Part shown: positions 46,442 through 54,374 of the stretch, piece after piece
How positions within the stretch are numbered: the stretch's first letter is position 1
Layout: the number at the start of each line of letters is the position of its first letter
NCBI GenBank assembly: GCA_049520215.1
Contig: JBEKPZ010000009.1
Coordinates: 1-64,000 of the forward strand
DNA: 64,000 nt
Reading direction: 5' to 3'
Source of the DNA: Bog-159 sp049520215
Lineage (GTDB): Bacteria > Acidobacteriota > Terriglobia > Bryobacterales > Bryobacteraceae
Translations under genes and position numbers: made by a program
The notes under the pieces: generated by a model
What the model was told of the DNA's origin: nothing
Seen by the model: only the letters and a program-made list of their open reading frames with translations
Database searches by the model: none

Positions 46442-46670
46442 GCAGTTCTTGCAGGAACTCAGCGATTATCTGGACGAGAACGTGGACGCGGAGATCCGGG
46501 CTAAGTTGGAACATCACATTACCGAGTGTCCCAACTGCTGGGTGGTCTGCGACACCACGAAGAAGACCATCCGCATCTACAAAGGGATGGAGACGCATCC
46601 AATTTCGCCGGAAATCGAATCGCGCCTGCTAGCCGCGCTTGAAAAGAAGATGGCGGCTCATCCCAAGTAG
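46419..46670 (+). CDS. Anti-sigma factor with zf-HC2 zinc finger
   Basis: 83 residues. The zinc motif HHITECPNCW (HxxxCxxC) follows a conserved helix (TCKQFLQELSDYLDENVDAE), as in ZAS anti-sigma factors. No membrane helix is present, so this is a soluble, probably redox- or zinc-responsive anti-sigma factor. It overlaps the sigma gene by 23 bases. The ATG at 46419 touches the SD sequence AAGGAGG directly; a TTG at 46428 (MLTCKQF) has better spacing and is probably the real start. Confidence 0.85.
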   Translation: MTPLLTCKQFLQELSDYLDENVDAEIRAKLEHHITECPNCWVVCDTTKKTIRIYKGMETHPISPEIESRLLAALEKKMAAHPK

Positions 46671-46671
46671 A

Positions 46672-47766
46672 TCACTTGGGTGGCTGCGGCGGAGGCGGCG
46701 GCGCCTTGGTCTTATCGTCGGGCAATTGCTCGGCGTCGAACTTGATCACCGCGTCGGCCGAGAACTTGCGATAGAGCCGGAATTCCTTCACGTTCTTGCT
46801 CCAGAGCCTGCCCCCGTGCATGCGCACATCGACGCTCAACGGCAGCAGGAATTCGCTGTCTCCGATCTTGGTGAAATCGTAGTCCAGCGTCTCACTCGCC
46901 TGCTGCACGGGAAACGACGGCGGGATGCTATCGGCTTCCTTCGTAATCCGCATGATCGTGTCGAGCTCTTTGTCCACAAAAATCGAACCATGGTAGCCGG
47001 CAATCACAGTCACTCCCGGATCCTTCTCATCCTGCGCGGAGTGAATGCTGAAGTCCGAGTATTCCAGCGGCACACGGTAAGAGAAGACATGCATGCGCCG
47101 CTTGTGCAGCGTAGCCCAGCGTTCCCACTGGAGGCGTGTATTGCTCTTCGGGTTGAAGATTCGCTCCATGGTAGTGCCGAAGTCGCCGGTCGATGTGGCG
47201 CCGCCGACCGATGCATACCCGCCTTCGGTGATCACGCGATCGTTCTGCGAAATCAGCTTGTAATCTTCCTTCTGGTTGAAATAGCTGAGCCGTGCCGTGA
47301 TGATATCCGTAGGCCGCCACGAGTCCCGTCCGGTCGTGTCGACATAGCGGCGGGTCTGCTCCAGGCAGATGAAATCGGGAAGCCTGTGCGTATAGTTGAC
47401 GGCGTAGTCGCGCACCTCGTCCAGCAGCTTGGCCTGATCTTCCGACGAGGGCGGGGGCGGTGGAACATACACCGGCTTCGGAGCCGGCGGCTGCGCCTCT
47501 GGAAGAGCGGCCGATTCGGTCGCCAGCGCCTTCAGCACCGCCACGGTTTTCGGGCCTGCGCCCTGGCCTTGCAGCGCTTCCACGGTGGCCAGGTCCATGC
47601 GTTCCGACAGCTTCATCTTGCGCAGCGTTTCGGCGACTTCCTTGTCCGGGTTCTTGAGTTGGACGGCGGACTGGACGAACTGCTTGATCTGCTCAACCGT
47701 GTAGCCTGAAGCAGCCCAAGCGGCCAAACACATCACATATACGGCAGCGATGCGGCAAAACCTCAT
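46672..47766 (-). CDS. Acidobacterial secreted protein of unknown function
   Basis: 364 residues with a signal peptide (FCRIAAVYVMCLAAWAASGY). A helical repeat of ~80 residues (VEQIKQFVQSAVQLKNPDKE ... KTVAVLKALATES) is followed by a Pro-rich linker (PKPVYVPPPPPSSEDQ) and a beta-rich ~230-residue domain (RLPDFICLEQTRRYVD, LISQNDRVITEGGYASV, RVPLEYSDFSI). A Pro-rich tail ends it. The layout is seen in other acidobacterial secreted proteins; no function is known. It is the third gene of the receptor-VWA operon and ends one base from the convergent anti-sigma gene. Confidence 0.75.
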   Translation of the reverse strand: MRFCRIAAVYVMCLAAWAASGYTVEQIKQFVQSAVQLKNPDKEVAETLRKMKLSERMDLATVEALQGQGAGPKTVAVLKALATESAALPEAQPPAPKPVYVPPPPPSSEDQAKLLDEVRDYAVNYTHRLPDFICLEQTRRYVDTTGRDSWRPTDIITARLSYFNQKEDYKLISQNDRVITEGGYASVGGATSTGDFGTTMERIFNPKSNTRLQWERWATLHKRRMHVFSYRVPLEYSDFSIHSAQDEKDPGVTVIAGYHGSIFVDKELDTIMRITKEADSIPPSFPVQQASETLDYDFTKIGDSEFLLPLSVDVRMHGGRLWSKNVKEFRLYRKFSADAVIKFDAEQLPDDKTKAPPPPPQPPK

Positions 47767-47817
47767 ATATCCTATTGTCGTATAAAACCGCGATCGGGTT
47801 TCCGAAAGTAGCGGCTC

Positions 47818-49995
47818 TCAGCCGGTCTTGCGCGCCGGATCGGCGGGGGCCGGAGGCTTTGAATCCGCCTCGTCGGCCAGCACCACGATCGAACTTCTGG
47901 GGAACGCAAACTTGTGCCCGAGCTGATCGATCACGTTTACCTGGCACACATATTCGCCCGCCGGCAAGGTCTTCAACAGCGTTTGCAGCCGCAACGGCAC
48001 CACGCCCTGGCGCTTGGCGTTGATGCGGTTGACCCGCACAGCCGGTGTTTCCATCACCTTCTTATCACCCTGATAGAAGGCCACGGTGGCTGTGACACTG
48101 GCGATGCCGGCGCCCTGGCCCTGGTTCTGGCCTTGCGACTGCGCGGGGAACTGCATCACGCCGGGGTCGTAAAGCTCCAGGTAGACCGACAGCTTCTGTC
48201 CGGGTCGGAAGACTCGCGTCACGTTGGGCATGATCTTCTGGCCGGCGTCGTCGATCAGCGGATCTTCCGCCACCAGCTTCTTGCTGTTCTTCGCGCCGGC
48301 GATCTGTTCCTTCACGGCCTGCACCTGGTTACTCAAGATCACCGAGCTCAGCCGCAGCGTGTTTCCCGAGCCTAGATCCGGAACCACAAAAGGCGCTTGG
48401 AACGTGCCGGCCTTACCCTCGCCGTTCTCGCGCGCCACAAACTTCAAAGTGTACTTGCCCGGCCCGAGGGTAAACCCGGTGTCGTATTGGATCTGCTTGC
48501 GCGTGACCTCCCCGACCGTGGTGGACGCCACCTTGAGAGGAATCGTGTCGCGCACCGCCGAAGCCTGCCGCCCGCGCGCATCGCGGACCTCACCGATGAA
48601 ATCCATCTCGGTGGCCGCCTTGGCGCCCTTGTTGCGGAACGCCAATGCCGAACCCGGGATACGCACCGAGATAGGCACGAAGTACTTACCCTTTCCCAGG
48701 CGGAAATAATCGACTTCCACCGCGATCGGCAGATCGGTCACCGGGTTGTCGCTTTCGAGCGCCTCCTGCAACTGCGCTTCTTTGTTGGTGCCGGTCATCT
48801 TGGCGAACGTGGTGGGCGCATAGTAGCCCTGGCGGTAATCCAGCTTGGCGCGCAGGTCGCCCGCCTTAGGGGCCAGCTTCACCTGGATGCGGCGGTACTT
48901 GCCGTCCTCGGCGGCGTTGGTGCTGGCATAAGTCAGCATGTAATAGCTGTTGATATCCTTCTGCACCTGAGTCATGCCCAGTGTAAGATCGTTGGAATCG
49001 AGCAGCGCCTTGCCGCCGGTGTCGGCCGCCAGCGTATCCAGAGTCTCCTGCGTGTTATGGAAGGTGTCCGACAACGACGTTTGCGCCGAGCCGCTGTACA
49101 TGTTCGATCCCACCGAGGCCGCCTGGCTCGCGTCTCCGGCGGGCGCGGTAGCCGTCAAGCCGCGCGCGTCGATCGGATAGAAGGCCACGTTCGCCCGGAT
49201 GGCCGCGTTCACGGTGGCCTGAAGCTGCGACTGGTTGTCCACGCCCGTCTTTTGGATGCCGCTCGAGATATAGACCAGCGCCTTCTTCTCCGGATAGTGC
49301 GACAAACGGCGGGCGGCGTCTTCCAGCGCGGCCAGCTTACGGTCGGAATTGAAGATATTGAACTCGGTCTCGTCGGCCACGAACGATCCGCTGATGTCCT
49401 GCGCATCGGCGCCGGTGTCCGCCTGGGTGGACAACTCGCTCGCTTCGCCCACGTGAAAGGCGTGCAGCGTCGAGATCAACTGGTCGCGATCGGCGGTGAA
49501 ATCCAGGACGGTTTTCAGATCGGTTCCGAAAGTCATGATCGAAACCATGTCACTCGTAGTCATCTGAGTGCCGAGGAACTTGATGGCGGCGTCTACGGAA
49601 CGGACCTGCTCCTGCGGCTGCATCGACGAGATATCGAATAACATAACGATCAGCCGGCGATCGCGCAGATCCTCCTTCGTAGGCGCCACGGGCGCAGGCG
49701 CGGCCGGAGCCGGCTTGGGCGCCTCACGGGTCTGCAGCGTCTTCGCCGGCAGAATCGGCTCGAGCGGCTTGGTGTCCAGCTTCTGCAACTCGCAACTCTG
49801 CAAAGTCTGCAACTTACCGTCTTCGTAAAGAAGGAAGTCGCTCTTGCCCAAGTTCCCGATGGCCGTGCCGTCGCGGCTGGTCACTGTTACATTGACCACT
49901 ACCACATTAGCTGTGGTCGAGAAAGTCGGCAGTTGCTGAGAGCTCAACTGGCTGGCCAGCAGAGCGATGGTCACTACGATTGCCAGGTATTTCAA
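47818..49995 (-). CDS. VWFA-related acidobacterial protein (TIGR03436 type)
   Basis: 725 residues with a signal peptide (YLAIVVTIALLASQLSSQ). Residues ~25-80 give the typical VVVVNVTVTSRDGTAIGNLG-KSDFLLYEDGK lead. A von Willebrand A domain follows: the MIDAS-type motif is LIVMLFDISSMQPQEQ, with TTSDMVSIMTFG and LVYISSGIQKTG. The C-terminal half is beta-sheet domains. Such proteins are numerous in Acidobacteria; they are secreted and probably bind ligands through metal, but the role is unknown. It overlaps the upstream receptor gene by four bases (ATGA), which strongly links the two. Confidence 0.88.
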   Translation of the reverse strand: MKYLAIVVTIALLASQLSSQQLPTFSTTANVVVVNVTVTSRDGTAIGNLGKSDFLLYEDGKLQTLQSCELQKLDTKPLEPILPAKTLQTREAPKPAPAAPAPVAPTKEDLRDRRLIVMLFDISSMQPQEQVRSVDAAIKFLGTQMTTSDMVSIMTFGTDLKTVLDFTADRDQLISTLHAFHVGEASELSTQADTGADAQDISGSFVADETEFNIFNSDRKLAALEDAARRLSHYPEKKALVYISSGIQKTGVDNQSQLQATVNAAIRANVAFYPIDARGLTATAPAGDASQAASVGSNMYSGSAQTSLSDTFHNTQETLDTLAADTGGKALLDSNDLTLGMTQVQKDINSYYMLTYASTNAAEDGKYRRIQVKLAPKAGDLRAKLDYRQGYYAPTTFAKMTGTNKEAQLQEALESDNPVTDLPIAVEVDYFRLGKGKYFVPISVRIPGSALAFRNKGAKAATEMDFIGEVRDARGRQASAVRDTIPLKVASTTVGEVTRKQIQYDTGFTLGPGKYTLKFVARENGEGKAGTFQAPFVVPDLGSGNTLRLSSVILSNQVQAVKEQIAGAKNSKKLVAEDPLIDDAGQKIMPNVTRVFRPGQKLSVYLELYDPGVMQFPAQSQGQNQGQGAGIASVTATVAFYQGDKKVMETPAVRVNRINAKRQGVVPLRLQTLLKTLPAGEYVCQVNVIDQLGHKFAFPRSSIVVLADEADSKPPAPADPARKTG

Positions 49996-52900
49996 AACCG
50001 GAACCTCATCACTATGTCCAGCGAACGCATGCCCGAAGCGGAGATGGGAAGGCCATAATTCGCGGCGCCTACCACCGTGCCGAAATTCGTATAACTAACC
50101 TGATTCAAAACATTATTGGCTTCCGCGCGGAACTCCAGCCGGCGGCGCGTATCGCCAAACTGGAATGACCTGCCGAATGCCGCGTTTACCGACACCAGGT
50201 TAGGACCTGGAATCGTGTTGCGGCCGGCGTTGCCAAACTCGCCCGTAGGCTTCGTAAACGCAAGCGTATTGAAGAACCCGCTGCCGGAAGACACCGGTTC
50301 GCCGGTGGCATCGGCGCGCTCGCTGCCCACGCCGCCGGTTTGCGCCTCCCCCGCGCCAGTTCCTTGATAGCGGGCAGTCAGCGGCGTCCCGGTCTCCGCC
50401 GTGATTCCGCCCGAGAGCGACCAGTTCCGCAGCAAGCGCCCGGCCCGGCCGCTCGACGCAAAACGCGAGTTCGGGTTGCCGAACGGCGAAGTGTAGACCC
50501 AGCTCATGGTGAAGACCTGACGCCGATCGAAGCTCGACAGGGCGCGCTCCGCCGCCAGATCTAGCCAGTTCTGGGCAACCGTGCCGCCGACTCCCCCAAA
50601 GCTGGACGCGTCGTCGATGGACTTCGCGAAAGTATAGCGCGCATTCATCGAAATCCCGCCGCGGAAACGCCGCATCAGGTGTGTCTGCAGAGCGTTGTAA
50701 GTGGAATCGCCGATAGGAGCGTCGTAGGTAAATCCCGTCGCATTTCCAAGCTGGTTCCCGGCGCCCGACGTGGTGGTGGGAAGCGCTAGGGTGGGAAGCA
50801 TCAGAATATCGAGGTGTGTTCCCTTGGTGCCCAGATAGCCCACCTCCATGAAGAAGCCGCTGCCCAGGTCATGTTGGATAGTTATGTTCCAGGTCTGTGC
50901 ATAAGGAGTGCGGTAGTAGCGATCCACTGCGAACGTGTTGGTGATCGCCGACGGATTTTGGTTTGGCTGGGGCAAACTTGCCAGCGTCAGCGGGTCGGTG
51001 GCGCTGGTGTTCACGCTCTCCGATGTCGCGAAAGGTGGCTGCTGCGCCAGTTTCAGCCCGAATGGAATGTAGGCCTGGCCATTGTAATAAATCCCGTAGC
51101 CCGCGCGGACGATGGTCGAGCGCTTAATGAACGGCGCCTTCCAGGTCAGACCCACGCGCGGCGAGAAGTTCCGGTAGTCGGGATTAATCAGCCCGGCGGG
51201 AAACGAACCGGATGAAGGCGTAACCGGCGTGACACTAACGAAGCCGGGACCGATATCCAGGTTGGCCATTTCGCCGTATTTCTCCTGTAAGGGAGCGAAG
51301 ATCTCATAGCGCAGGCCCAGGTTCAAAGTGAGATTCGCGCCCACCTTCCAATCGTCCAGCACGTAACCGTTCCAGGTGTTCTGCGTAAAGTACATCGCCG
51401 GGCCGTATTGGACGGATGCGGATTGCGGTAGGCCGAGCAGAAAATCGGCGAAATCGGAGCCGGTCGCCGCACCAGTGAAATTGAAGGTGCCGCGTCCGTT
51501 CTGCTGGCTGTCGGTCGAGAAATCGTTACGGCCATACAGCATGCCTAGAGTGAGTGTATGCTTGCCGCGTGAAAGGATGACGCTCTCAGTCACGTTCTGG
51601 CTTTGGTTACGCGTGAGCACCGGGTTCCCGTCGCTGAGCGGGCCAAAATTTGTGAAATTCAAGTTAGGCGGACCATAGTCCAGCGGGTTTGACGACGTGC
51701 CCGCGATACCCGCCACCTCCGCCTCCGCGGCGGTGTCGTATGCAAAGAACGGAGTCGTCTCATTGCGGTTGCGGTTGAAGGCCACGCGGGAACTGAGAAT
51801 TGTAGTGGGCGAGAAGTTATGGGTCCAGGTAAGGTCCGTCTGAATGCCGTAGCCGCTGACGGTATCGAAAAAAGCGAATGGCTGCGCGTTCTCGGCATCG
51901 CGGCGCTGGTAAGACAGATGGTATGCCAAGCGGTCGTTCTTGCCCACGTTGCGATTCACGCGGCCGTTCAGATTGTCGGTATTATTCGGCGGCGACGCCA
52001 GATACTCGTAGTTATTCACCAAGCCGGGCTGATTCGGGAGGGGGATGAAACTGAGTAGATTGTTGGCGATCGGATTCAGCATGCTTTGCGGAATCACGTT
52101 GGGGGTGGGAAAGGGCGCCTTCGTGGTGGGGTCGATGAGCGCCACCGAAGGCAGCAACTGGGAAAAGTCTCCCCCACGCTCCAGCGCGGTCGGCACCGTC
52201 TCCACCGCCGAATACGACTGCCGGGAGCGCGTGCCAGTGTAGTTCAAGTAAAAGAAGGTGGAAGTATCCTTGACAATCTTGGGGATCACCAACGGTCCGC
52301 CAACCAGAAATCCGAAACGGCTGCTGGCGTAGACGGGTTGCGGCACTTCTTCGCCGGTGATGGAAAATGGCCTGGCATTCACCGCGGAGTTGGCCAACGT
52401 CATGAATGCCATGCCGTGAATCTGGCTGGGAGCCCGGCGGTTGCCGAACTGGGCGCCCGGCTGGCCCTGGCCCTGTCTGCGGTTGCCACCCGGGCCGCCC
52501 TGGCCGCCGAACCCTCCTCCGCCGCGTCCACCGCCGCCCCCGGGCCCACCGCCGGGGCCGCCGAAGCCGCCGCCCGGTCCACCGCCACCCGGGCCGCCGC
52601 CCGGTCCACCCTGTCCGCCGAACTGTCCTTCGGGACCACCGGCACCTCCGGGTCCGCCCGGCCCGCCCATCATCATGAAGAAGTCGGGCTGCGCGTTTTG
52701 CGCCAGGCCCTGGCTCAGGCTGCCCGAGACTTGGAAGGCTTCGCTGCTGTTCTGGCCATCCACCGCTGGCGCGGCGGTTGCCGCGATCTCCGGCGTATTC
52801 ATCTCGCTCTGCAATTGCGCTTCAAGCTGGGATCCGCCGGCCTGCGCGCCGCCCATGCGAGCCATGCGCTGCATCACCGGCGATTCCTGCAATTGCAGGG

Positions 52901-53198
52901 CAAAGTCGATCTGCGCGGCTTCCGCGCAATTCGATTTCTTGCTGGAAGGCTCGAAGCCGAACATGCGCACTTCGATGGAGCAATCGCCCGAAGGCGCGCC
53001 GGAGAACGCGTAATGACCGCTCTGGTCCGTGGTGGTGACGAGCTTCCGATCACCGATGGTGGCAGTGACGGTCGCTCCGGGGATGGGCTGGTTCGCCGAC
53101 TTGACGGAGCCGCTCTGGGCATACAGCCCTTCGCCGGCGGCGAAAAGTGCAAGGAGAAGAAGACGATGGTTCGCCAAAATTTCCAGGTGCCTCAACAA
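49992..53198 (-). CDS. TonB-dependent receptor with Gly-rich N-terminal insertion
   Basis: 1068 residues, an outer-membrane barrel of the acidobacterial type. It has a signal peptide (LLLLALFAAGEGLYAQSG), a carboxypeptidase-regulatory-like domain at ~30-105 (GATVTATIGDRKLVTTTDQS, CSIEVRMFGFEP), then a long Gly/Pro/Gln-rich segment around residues 180-250 built on GGPGG and GGFGG units. The plug and barrel follow, ending DIVMRFRF with a C-terminal Phe. Substrate unknown. The start codon at 53198 is a TTG without clear SD, so the exact N-terminus is uncertain. It is first in an operon with the VWA protein. Confidence 0.88.
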   Translation of the reverse strand: MLRHLEILANHRLLLLALFAAGEGLYAQSGSVKSANQPIPGATVTATIGDRKLVTTTDQSGHYAFSGAPSGDCSIEVRMFGFEPSSKKSNCAEAAQIDFALQLQESPVMQRMARMGGAQAGGSQLEAQLQSEMNTPEIAATAAPAVDGQNSSEAFQVSGSLSQGLAQNAQPDFFMMMGGPGGPGGAGGPEGQFGGQGGPGGGPGGGGPGGGFGGPGGGPGGGGGRGGGGFGGQGGPGGNRRQGQGQPGAQFGNRRAPSQIHGMAFMTLANSAVNARPFSITGEEVPQPVYASSRFGFLVGGPLVIPKIVKDTSTFFYLNYTGTRSRQSYSAVETVPTALERGGDFSQLLPSVALIDPTTKAPFPTPNVIPQSMLNPIANNLLSFIPLPNQPGLVNNYEYLASPPNNTDNLNGRVNRNVGKNDRLAYHLSYQRRDAENAQPFAFFDTVSGYGIQTDLTWTHNFSPTTILSSRVAFNRNRNETTPFFAYDTAAEAEVAGIAGTSSNPLDYGPPNLNFTNFGPLSDGNPVLTRNQSQNVTESVILSRGKHTLTLGMLYGRNDFSTDSQQNGRGTFNFTGAATGSDFADFLLGLPQSASVQYGPAMYFTQNTWNGYVLDDWKVGANLTLNLGLRYEIFAPLQEKYGEMANLDIGPGFVSVTPVTPSSGSFPAGLINPDYRNFSPRVGLTWKAPFIKRSTIVRAGYGIYYNGQAYIPFGLKLAQQPPFATSESVNTSATDPLTLASLPQPNQNPSAITNTFAVDRYYRTPYAQTWNITIQHDLGSGFFMEVGYLGTKGTHLDILMLPTLALPTTTSGAGNQLGNATGFTYDAPIGDSTYNALQTHLMRRFRGGISMNARYTFAKSIDDASSFGGVGGTVAQNWLDLAAERALSSFDRRQVFTMSWVYTSPFGNPNSRFASSGRAGRLLRNWSLSGGITAETGTPLTARYQGTGAGEAQTGGVGSERADATGEPVSSGSGFFNTLAFTKPTGEFGNAGRNTIPGPNLVSVNAAFGRSFQFGDTRRRLEFRAEANNVLNQVSYTNFGTVVGAANYGLPISASGMRSLDIVMRFRF

Positions 53199-53294
53199 GC
53201 AAGGACGACCGGAATCCGCCAGCCGTTACCTGTTAAGACATTGTAAATCCACACCATCGCGTAACATTCACCACTTCGGGAGCGCCCTTTCTGC

Positions 53295-53666
53295 ATGCGA
53301 AAACTAATGACCACAGGCTTTCTGCTCGGCTTGCTCACGTTGACGGCCCTGGCCGCGGATATCAGCGGCAAATGGACCGCGCAAGTGCCCGGCCGTGGCG
53401 GACAAACACGGGAGCAGACATTTAACCTCAAGGCCGACGGCAATACGCTGACCGGCACGGTGAGCGGGCGCGGCGGAGACATGCCGATTGCCGACGGTAA
53501 GATCGACGGCGATACGATCTCTTTCACGCAAACCATGGAGTTCAACGGGAACACCATGAAGCTTGTCTACAAGGGAACGGTTTCCGGCGACGAAATCAAG
53601 TTCAGCAGGACACGCGACGGAGGCGAAGGGCAAGCCCAGGAATTCACCGCAAAGCGGGCCCAGTAG
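53295..53666 (+). CDS. Small secreted beta-barrel-like protein
   Basis: 123 residues with a signal peptide (LMTTGFLLGLLTLTALAAD). The mature ~100 residues repeat short strands (GKWTAQVPGRGGQTREQTFN, LTGTVSGRGGDMPIADGKID, DTISFTQTMEFNGNTMKLVY), matching a common acidobacterial secreted domain of unknown function that appears in many copies per genome. It is divergent from the receptor operon and tail-to-tail with the next gene, overlapping it by 23 bases. Confidence 0.8.
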   Translation: MRKLMTTGFLLGLLTLTALAADISGKWTAQVPGRGGQTREQTFNLKADGNTLTGTVSGRGGDMPIADGKIDGDTISFTQTMEFNGNTMKLVYKGTVSGDEIKFSRTRDGGEGQAQEFTAKRAQ

Positions 53667-54195
53667 CGTCGTCGTTGAGGAACACCACCTCGGCTTCGCC
53701 GTGACAAACCAGGCGCGCGGGAGAGGACTCTCCATACCCGAAGCCGTTCTTCCGCGTACCGCTGGGCGTAACTGTGATGAGATCCTTGCGGGTCTCGATG
53801 CGGCCGTATACTAAGGCCCAGTTGTCGTAATCCTCGCTGCCGAAGGGGAGCTTGGTCAGAGACGTCCCGAGTTTCACGGCGCGCAGCTTCTGAGCCAGCA
53901 GCGCCGCGTCGACGGCCAGAACCGCGGGCGGCTTGGCGGCGGTCTCCGGATCGTGCACCACCCAGAAGGCGTTAGGCCACTCCTGATCGCCGGTGATGAA
54001 CTTGTGGGCGCACTTCTGTTCGCCCAGCCAGCGCCCCGTCTGGCGGAACGAGAAGCGTCCGACCACGGCCACCACCTTCCCGTCATAGGCGGAGAGATCC
54101 TGCAGCACCTCGCACACAGTCACCGGCTGCAGCGCAGGCTCAGCGGCCTCGATGAGCGGACACACCAGCAGTAGAAGAAGTGTTGCGAGTCGCAC
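53644..54195 (-). CDS. Secreted protein, OB-fold-like, function unknown
   Basis: 183 residues with a signal peptide (LATLLLLLVCPLIEAAEP). The first mature part TVCEVLQDLSAYDGKVVAVVGRFSF resembles OB-fold secreted proteins seen repeatedly in Acidobacteria. Cys pairs (C in VTVCEV and in QKCAHKF, later LVCHGE) could form a disulfide. Nothing else identifies function. Its 3' end overlaps that of the convergent small secreted gene. Confidence 0.72.
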   Translation of the reverse strand: MRLATLLLLLVCPLIEAAEPALQPVTVCEVLQDLSAYDGKVVAVVGRFSFRQTGRWLGEQKCAHKFITGDQEWPNAFWVVHDPETAAKPPAVLAVDAALLAQKLRAVKLGTSLTKLPFGSEDYDNWALVYGRIETRKDLITVTPSGTRKNGFGYGESSPARLVCHGEAEVVFLNDDATGPALR

Positions 54196-54263
54196 AGTTC
54201 CTGAAGCGTTAATTCATTATAGGCGCGCTGAGGGGCAAATGCGTTACAAAGTGCGGATGGAAC

Positions 54264-54350
54264 GTGGGGCCGGCAATTCTGCCCGCAGCCGGCTTTTCAG
54301 CCGGCTCGGCCGCCTAAAAAGGCGGCTGCGGCCAAGATTGGCCGCCCTCC
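54264..54350 (+). repeat. Composite GC-rich hairpin repeat
   Basis: Starts GTGGGGCCGGC and includes three stems: GCCGGCTTTTCAGCCGGC, GCCGCCTAAAAAGGCGGC and GGCCAAGATTGGCC. It is a longer member of the twin-hairpin family and stands upstream of 53644-54195 and downstream of the permease gene. Confidence 0.75.
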
Positions 54351-54374
54351 AGAGAACGGAGTCAGAATGAGAGC

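Noticed and set aside
52400..52650. Gly-rich open frames opposite the receptor's Gly-rich segment
   Set aside because: They arise from the GGN/CCN repeats of the real gene read in other frames.
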